From contig JACQBB010000090.1 of the NCBI GenBank assembly GCA_016194625.1, forward strand, positions 1 to 11,396: a DNA stretch of 11,396 nt. The letters are read 5' to 3'. Below, in pieces: positions 5,474 through 11,396 of the stretch (the stretch's first letter is position 1; each line of letters opens with the position of its first letter). Both the position numbers and the translations under genes were made by a program. This stretch comes from Elusimicrobiota bacterium. Its GTDB lineage: Bacteria > Elusimicrobiota > Elusimicrobia > UBA1565 > UBA9628. The notes beneath the pieces were generated by a model, which saw only the letters and a program-made list of their open reading frames with translations, did no database searches and was not told the origin of the DNA.

Positions 5474-6045
5474 AGCGCGCTCTGACCGCGGGCGCGCTGG
5501 TCGCGCTGGCGGTCCTGGGCTGGCGGGCGGCGAGGAAGTCCTCGCCGCCCGCCGTTCTTCCCCCCCGCGCGGCGCTGCTGCGCGAGGTGCTGGCCGCGCG
5601 CAACGACAACGACCCCCGTCTCGACCTGGCCTTCCAGGACCTCGCGCCCGACGAGAAGCGCGCGTTCCGCGAGGAGTACCGCCGCCTGCCGCGCGAGGCG
5701 CGCAACGAGCGCGGCACCGTCGTCTACCTGCTCGGCCGCAGCCTCTCGAGGGACGAGGATTGGGCGTTCATGAAGGAAGCGGCGGGCGAGCCCGCCTGCC
5801 TGAGCCTGGCCGACTGCGCGCATGAGGGCGGCGCTTCGTCGCAGTCCCCCGGCGACGAGGTCACGCTCGCCTATCCCGCGCTCGTCGCGCTGAAGCGGGC
5901 GGAGGCCGAATTGTCGAAGCCCGTCCCCGCGGACGCGGAGGCCGCCCGCGCGGTGCTCGCGGCCGGCGCGGCGTCGCAGGCGCCCGCGGCCCGGCGTCTC
6001 GCGCGGCGCATCGCCGAGCGCTACCCCGTCAGCGGCAGGCCCTGA
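5470..6045 (+). CDS. Membrane-anchored or exported helical protein, unknown function
   Basis: It begins with GTG at 5470, overlapping the TGA of the HExxH gene. The product is 191 residues. An N-terminal hydrophobic segment (KRALTAGALVALAVLGW, about residues 2-18) with a following RAARK is either an uncleaved anchor or a poor signal peptide. The rest is largely helical and charged: LREVLAARNDNDPRLDLAFQ, PDEKRAFREEYRRLP, a two-cysteine loop (PACLSLADCAHEGG) that could be a disulfide, and a helical C-terminus. No known family is recognised. Coupling to a secreted HExxH protein suggests a partner, chaperone or inhibitor role outside the membrane, on position alone. The last 17 nt overlap tail to tail with the minus-strand lipoprotein gene. 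Confidence 0.78.
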   Translation: MKRALTAGALVALAVLGWRAARKSSPPAVLPPRAALLREVLAARNDNDPRLDLAFQDLAPDEKRAFREEYRRLPREARNERGTVVYLLGRSLSRDEDWAFMKEAAGEPACLSLADCAHEGGASSQSPGDEVTLAYPALVALKRAEAELSKPVPADAEAARAVLAAGAASQAPAARRLARRIAERYPVSGRP

Positions 6046-6358
6046 CGCCCAGGCGCGCCAGCGTCGCGTCCGCCTCCGGCGCCGTCAGCCCTCGCGCCGC
6101 CGCGAAACGCGCGGCGTCGCGGGCCTCCAGGCAGTCGCGCGCGGCCAGCGCGGCGAGCTCCCGCGCGTCGTCCGCCCCGAGCGCCCGCGCGGCCGCGTCG
6201 AGACGCGCCGCGTCCGAGCGGCCCTCGCGCCACGCGGCGAGCTCGGCGGAGACGAAGGCCTCGGTCTCCGACGCGGGGGCGCGGCAGTCCGGGGAGATGA
6301 AGCACCCGCTCAAGGCCAGCCCGGCCGCGGCGAGGAGGGCCGTCGGCGCTGCGCGCAT
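6029..6358 (-). CDS. Small lipoprotein, unknown function
   Basis: The 109-residue product starts with a lipoprotein signal peptide (MRAAPTALLAAAGLALSGC); the lipobox LSGC places the lipidated cysteine at residue 19. After it come ISPDC and a helical region with Ala-rich repeats (AFVSAELAAWREGRS, ARLDAAARALGADDARELAAL, AARDCLEARDAARFAAARGL, TAPEADATLARLGVRAC), with three further cysteines. The start ATG (6356-6358) follows a TATACT -10 box by 6 nt and has no Shine-Dalgarno, as at two other genes in the window. The frame remains open far upstream as an antisense shadow of aceB and aceA; the promoter and lipobox decide this start. Its 3' end overlaps the end of the gene on the other strand by 17 nt. 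Confidence 0.8.
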   Translation of the reverse strand: MRAAPTALLAAAGLALSGCFISPDCRAPASETEAFVSAELAAWREGRSDAARLDAAARALGADDARELAALAARDCLEARDAARFAAARGLTAPEADATLARLGVRACR

Positions 6359-6364
6359 GTCCCC

Positions 6365-6392
6365 AGTATAGCCCCGCTCTCCCCGGCCGCAA
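6365..6392 (-). promoter_or_regulatory. Promoter of the lipoprotein gene, leaderless type
   Basis: On the minus strand TTGCGG (6387-6392), a 16-nt spacer and TATACT (6365-6370) are followed by 6 nt and the ATG (6356-6358). The hexamers are nearly the same as those of the membrane protein gene starting at 1959. Confidence 0.72.
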
Positions 6393-6435
6393 GGCCCCCC
6401 CCGGAAAATACCCGGCCTTTCGCGGTCACCGGTCA

Positions 6436-6464
6436 TTGACGCCGCGGATGAGAATTGTCTGAAT
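6436..6464 (+). promoter_or_regulatory. Possible promoter of aceB
   Basis: TTGACG at 6436-6441 equals the -35 of the response regulator promoter at 9162. At a 17-nt spacing lies CTGAAT (6459-6464), a poor -10. A start near 6471 would give a leader of about 20 nt holding GGAGG at 6474-6478, which would serve the ATG at 6491 at a long spacing of 12 nt. The -35 is convincing and the -10 is not. Confidence 0.35.
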
Positions 6465-6490
6465 CCGAAGACCGGAGGCCCATCACCCTC

Positions 6491-8063
<1,573 letters not shown>

Positions 8064-8065
<2 letters not shown>

Positions 8066-8070
8066 GGAGA
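8064..8070 (+). promoter_or_regulatory. Orphaned ribosome binding site of aceA
   Basis: AAGGAGA overlaps the aceB stop codon, exactly as AAAGGAG overlaps the alaS stop at 1054-1060. A start codon would be expected at about 8075-8078, but the sequence there (ACCAGAGC) is already internal isocitrate lyase coding sequence. The site therefore marks the left edge of a deletion. Confidence 0.7.
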
Positions 8071-8077
8071 CAACCAC

Positions 8078-9085
<1,008 letters not shown>

Positions 9086-9102
9086 CAATCCGCCCCCGCC
9101 TC

Positions 9103-9141
9103 CCGCCGCCGGCGGCTTCGGCCGCCGGCGGCGGCCTTTTT
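9103..9141 (+). terminator. Intrinsic terminator after aceBA
   Basis: A perfect 14-bp GC stem (9103-9116 with 9121-9134) is closed by a TTCG loop on a C-G pair, the extra-stable cUUCGg tetraloop, followed by CC and five T residues (9137-9141). It ends the aceB-aceA operon and insulates the response regulator promoter that starts 21 nt later. Confidence 0.92.
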
Positions 9142-9161
9142 AGAATGTGACCGTGGGGGCA

Positions 9162-9190
9162 TTGACGGAATGGATGCCACTCTCTATAAT
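9162..9190 (+). promoter_or_regulatory. Promoter of the response regulator gene
   Basis: TTGACG (9162-9167), a 17-nt spacer and consensus TATAAT (9185-9190) make the strongest sigma-70-type promoter in the window. The ATG at 9202 is 11 nt after the -10 box, so the transcript would have a leader of only about 5 nt and no Shine-Dalgarno. Confidence 0.85.
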
Positions 9191-9201
9191 CTCTGTAATC
9201 C

Positions 9202-9615
9202 ATGAACGCCACCGACCAACGGACCCGGATACTCGTCGTCGACGACGACCCCATGATGCGGAAAGTCCTCGCGCACATCTTCGCGTCGGACCCGTACACG
9301 ATCCTGGAGGCCGACGACGGCGCGACGGCGCTGGAGAAGGCGCTGGAGACGCTCCCCCAGCTCATCGCCGCGGACCTGCGCATGCCGCGCATGTCGGGCT
9401 TGGACCTGCTGCGCGCCGCGCGCGCGCATCCCGCGTTGGTCCACATCCCGGTCGTCGTGTTCACGGGAGTGCACTCCGCCACCCAGGCGCTCGAGTGCCT
9501 GCGCCACGGCGCCGCCGGCTACTTCACCAAGCCGGTGGACGGCCCCGAGTTCCGGCGCCGCGTGAAGTCCCTCCTCGGGCACCCGCTCGAGGAGCCGCCG
9601 GTCACCGGCTCCTGA
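9202..9615 (+). CDS. Stand-alone receiver-domain response regulator (CheY-like)
   Basis: The 137-residue product is one receiver domain with no output domain. It carries the acidic pocket DDD at 14-16 (after RILVVD-type strand ILVVDDD), the phosphoacceptor D58 in ADLRMPRMSG, the switch T88 in VVVFTG, and K110 in the YFTKPVD motif, so all phosphorylation residues are intact. The last 20 or so residues (LLGHPLEEPPVTGS) are a short tail. Such proteins are phosphorylated by a histidine kinase and act by protein contact, as in chemotaxis or phosphorelays. No kinase gene is in the window, so the partner is elsewhere. It is alone behind a strong promoter, between the aceA terminator and a convergent caspase-like gene 9 nt away, and is likely well expressed. 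Confidence 0.92.
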   Translation: MNATDQRTRILVVDDDPMMRKVLAHIFASDPYTILEADDGATALEKALETLPQLIAADLRMPRMSGLDLLRAARAHPALVHIPVVVFTGVHSATQALECLRHGAAGYFTKPVDGPEFRRRVKSLLGHPLEEPPVTGS

Positions 9616-9624
9616 CGCCGCGCC

Positions 9625-11396
9625 CTACTTCGCGGCGCCCTGCTCGCGCTGGAAAGCGTCCAGAGCCGCTTTGAGCGCGGGGTCCATCGGGTCGGAGAGG
9701 ATGTTCGTCGCGACGGCGTTGACGATGAACGCGCGGTAATCCGGGTCGGAGTCGAGGTCGGCGACGATGATGCCGGCGTCGGTGACCGGCTGGCCGCGGA
9801 CCGCGTACCTGAGCGCGATCCTGGGAGCCGTCACGACGCGGGTCGCGGCGGCGTCGAGGCGGAGGCGCCGCAGCCGCGCGATCGCGGCCTTGCCCTCGTC
9901 GCTCGCGGCCCAGCCCGTCCGGTCCTTGCGCGAATCGTAGAAGGCCTTGAGCGTCTTGTAGTCGGCCTGCCCGCGCAGGTTCAACATCACGAGGGCGGCC
10001 AGGGTCGGGGCATGCTCGCCTTGGGCGGCGCGGGCCAGGGCGCGCAGGCGCTCGGACATGGCGGGCGTCGCGGCGTAGGGCAGCAGCGGCCCCGCCATCA
10101 CGGGCTCCAGGCCCGGATCGACGGCGTAGGCCTTCAAGAATTGGGCCGCGAACTCCTTCTTGTCCTCCGGCGGGACGACGTCCAAGACGAGCAGGCGGCC
10201 CAACTTCTCCCAATCCCCGTCGCGCGCCGCCCTCCGGTCCTGCTTGGCCTCCTCGGCGGCGCGCAGGCGGGACGCGTACGCGTCCCACTCGGCGGCGCGC
10301 GCGCCGGCCAGCTCCGCGTATTTCGGCGAGTCCTGGGCGAACCGCCGCCAGGCGGCGGCCTTGTCCTCGGGCGCATCCTCTCCCTTGTCGAGCTTGGTGA
10401 TGATGTTGAACCGCTCCAAGGCGTCGATGTCCAGGTCCGCCCATCGCACGCCGCCCGCGGCCGCGTCGAAAGCGGCGGGAGCGACGGCGGCGGCGACCCG
10501 GCCCGGGCTCGTGACCTGGAACAGCGGGCCCCGGGCCTCGCGGTCGATCTTCGCCAGGTCGGGACCCGGCTCGCGCCCGACGCCGAGGACCGCGTCCGGC
10601 GCGCCGGCGGTGAGCTCCGGGGTCTGGGTGCGGCCCTTGTCCAGGCTCAGCGCGCGGCGCGCGAAGTCCACCAGCGCCCCGGCCGTCACGCGGCCGTCGG
10701 CGTCGGCCGCCCAGCCGCGGAGCGCCCCGAGGGCCAGGTAGCTGAACGCCGGCCGCGGCCGCGGCGCCTTGGGCAGCGGCCCCGCGAACTGATCGGCCTT
10801 GGCGGCCGTGAGCACGATGGCGCGTCCGTCGGAACGCCCGGGCGCGTCGCGCATGACGATCAGCGGCTGGAGGCCGGCGACGAGCGCCTCTCCCTCGCGC
10901 GAGCGTCCGCTGAAGCAGGCGTCGATCAAGACGACGGCTCGGGCCTGCCGGCCCTTGGCGATCAGGTCCAGGAGTTCCGCGCGCGGCAGGCTGCGCGCGT
11001 AAAGGCTGTCGGCGTCCCCCTGCGCGTCGGCCCCGACGAGCAGGCCGTCATTGCCGTCCTTGGACGGCGCGCCGTGTCCGATGAAGACGAACCACAGCGT
11101 GCCGCCCGGCTCGACCTGCGCGGCGGCCTGGGCCGCGTACTTGCGCATCTTCTCGAGCGTCGCGTCGCCGCCGCGCAGCAGGGCGACCTTGTCGGCGGGG
11201 ACCTGCAGCGTCTCGGTCAGGTAGGCGTGCCAGTCGTCGGCGTTCGCGTCGGCGCCGGCAACCTTCGCGACCGCCAGATAGTCCTCGACGGCCACGATGA
11301 CCGCCGCGTCGCGCTTGCCGGCGCCGCTCGCCTTCGACGCCTGGGACAGGTCGGGCCAGGAGGCGGCCCGCGACGGGAGGGCGGCGAGCGCGGCGA
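9625..11396 (-). CDS. Exported caspase-like (C14-type) cysteine peptidase, 5' end outside window
   Basis: The reading frame is open to the window edge. The last residues before the domain (AALAALPSRAASWPDLS) look like the end of a signal peptide, so the true start lies beyond 11396; the GTG at 11295 is internal. The caspase-like domain begins at KRDAAVIVAVEDY, then TLWFVFIGHGAP with the catalytic-type histidine (codon 11074-11076) and AVVLIDACFSGRS with the catalytic-type cysteine (codon 10915-10917). It reaches about GWAADADGRVTAGALVDFAR. This is the layout of bacterial metacaspase/caspase homologues, which usually cut after basic or acidic residues. The remaining half, about 300 residues after VTSPGRVAAAV, is mostly helical and charged with no domain I recognise; it ends in DPALKAALDAFQREQ. 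Both dyad residues are present, so activity is plausible. Export is inferred from the partial leader only. Confidence 0.88.
   Translation of the reverse strand, partial: AALAALPSRAASWPDLSQASKASGAGKRDAAVIVAVEDYLAVAKVAGADANADDWHAYLTETLQVPADKVALLRGGDATLEKMRKYAAQAAAQVEPGGTLWFVFIGHGAPSKDGNDGLLVGADAQGDADSLYARSLPRAELLDLIAKGRQARAVVLIDACFSGRSREGEALVAGLQPLIVMRDAPGRSDGRAIVLTAAKADQFAGPLPKAPRPRPAFSYLALGALRGWAADADGRVTAGALVDFARRALSLDKGRTQTPELTAGAPDAVLGVGREPGPDLAKIDREARGPLFQVTSPGRVAAAVAPAAFDAAAGGVRWADLDIDALERFNIITKLDKGEDAPEDKAAAWRRFAQDSPKYAELAGARAAEWDAYASRLRAAEEAKQDRRAARDGDWEKLGRLLVLDVVPPEDKKEFAAQFLKAYAVDPGLEPVMAGPLLPYAATPAMSERLRALARAAQGEHAPTLAALVMLNLRGQADYKTLKAFYDSRKDRTGWAASDEGKAAIARLRRLRLDAAATRVVTAPRIALRYAVRGQPVTDAGIIVADLDSDPDYRAFIVNAVATNILSDPMDPALKAALDAFQREQGAAK

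Overview
The window is a very GC-rich (roughly 70%), densely coding stretch of bacterial chromosome. It holds housekeeping genes (alaS, aceB, aceA) mixed with poorly characterised exported, lipoprotein and membrane proteins rich in Ala, Pro and Arg. The style of the exported proteins, together with a glyoxylate-shunt pair and a secreted caspase-like protein, would suit a GC-rich uncultured lineage such as some Elusimicrobiota. That placement is a weak inference; no rRNA or taxonomic marker is present. There is no tRNA, rRNA, CRISPR array, insertion sequence or prophage.

Layout. (1) 1-1326: the 3' part of alaS, broken by an internal deletion and frameshift near 483-492, followed by a small coupled gene for an uncharacterised, possibly Sm-like protein. 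(2) 1330-4451: a minus-strand single-span membrane protein diverges from a three-gene plus-strand operon. That operon encodes an exported protein with an embedded HicA-like domain, a 59-residue membrane protein and an SPFH/prohibitin-family protein. The first two operon genes share a GTGA start/stop overlap. (3) 4520-6358: a promoter with a structured leader drives a secreted HExxH protein and a coupled membrane-anchored protein; a minus-strand lipoprotein gene overlaps the latter tail to tail. (4) 6436-9141: aceB (malate synthase A) and aceA (isocitrate lyase), ending in a textbook intrinsic terminator. aceA has lost its start codon and about the first 100 codons, although its ribosome binding site is intact. 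(5) 9162-11396: a stand-alone receiver-domain response regulator with a near-consensus promoter, facing a large exported caspase-like (C14-type) protein whose 5' end lies beyond the window.

Two themes stand out. First, three genes (1959 minus, 2108 plus, 6358 minus) have a -10 hexamer exactly 6 nt before the ATG and no Shine-Dalgarno; the response regulator has 11 nt. These look like leaderless or nearly leaderless transcripts, and they coexist with well-formed ribosome binding sites at the genes inside operons and at 4577. Second, two conserved metabolic genes carry clean internal deletions with undamaged flanks. This looks more like assembly loss than real decay and should be checked against reads before any biological interpretation. 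The most interesting protein-level observation is a HicA-type RNase fold, with its GSNH and PRH motifs intact, inside a protein that has a signal peptide and no HicB partner.
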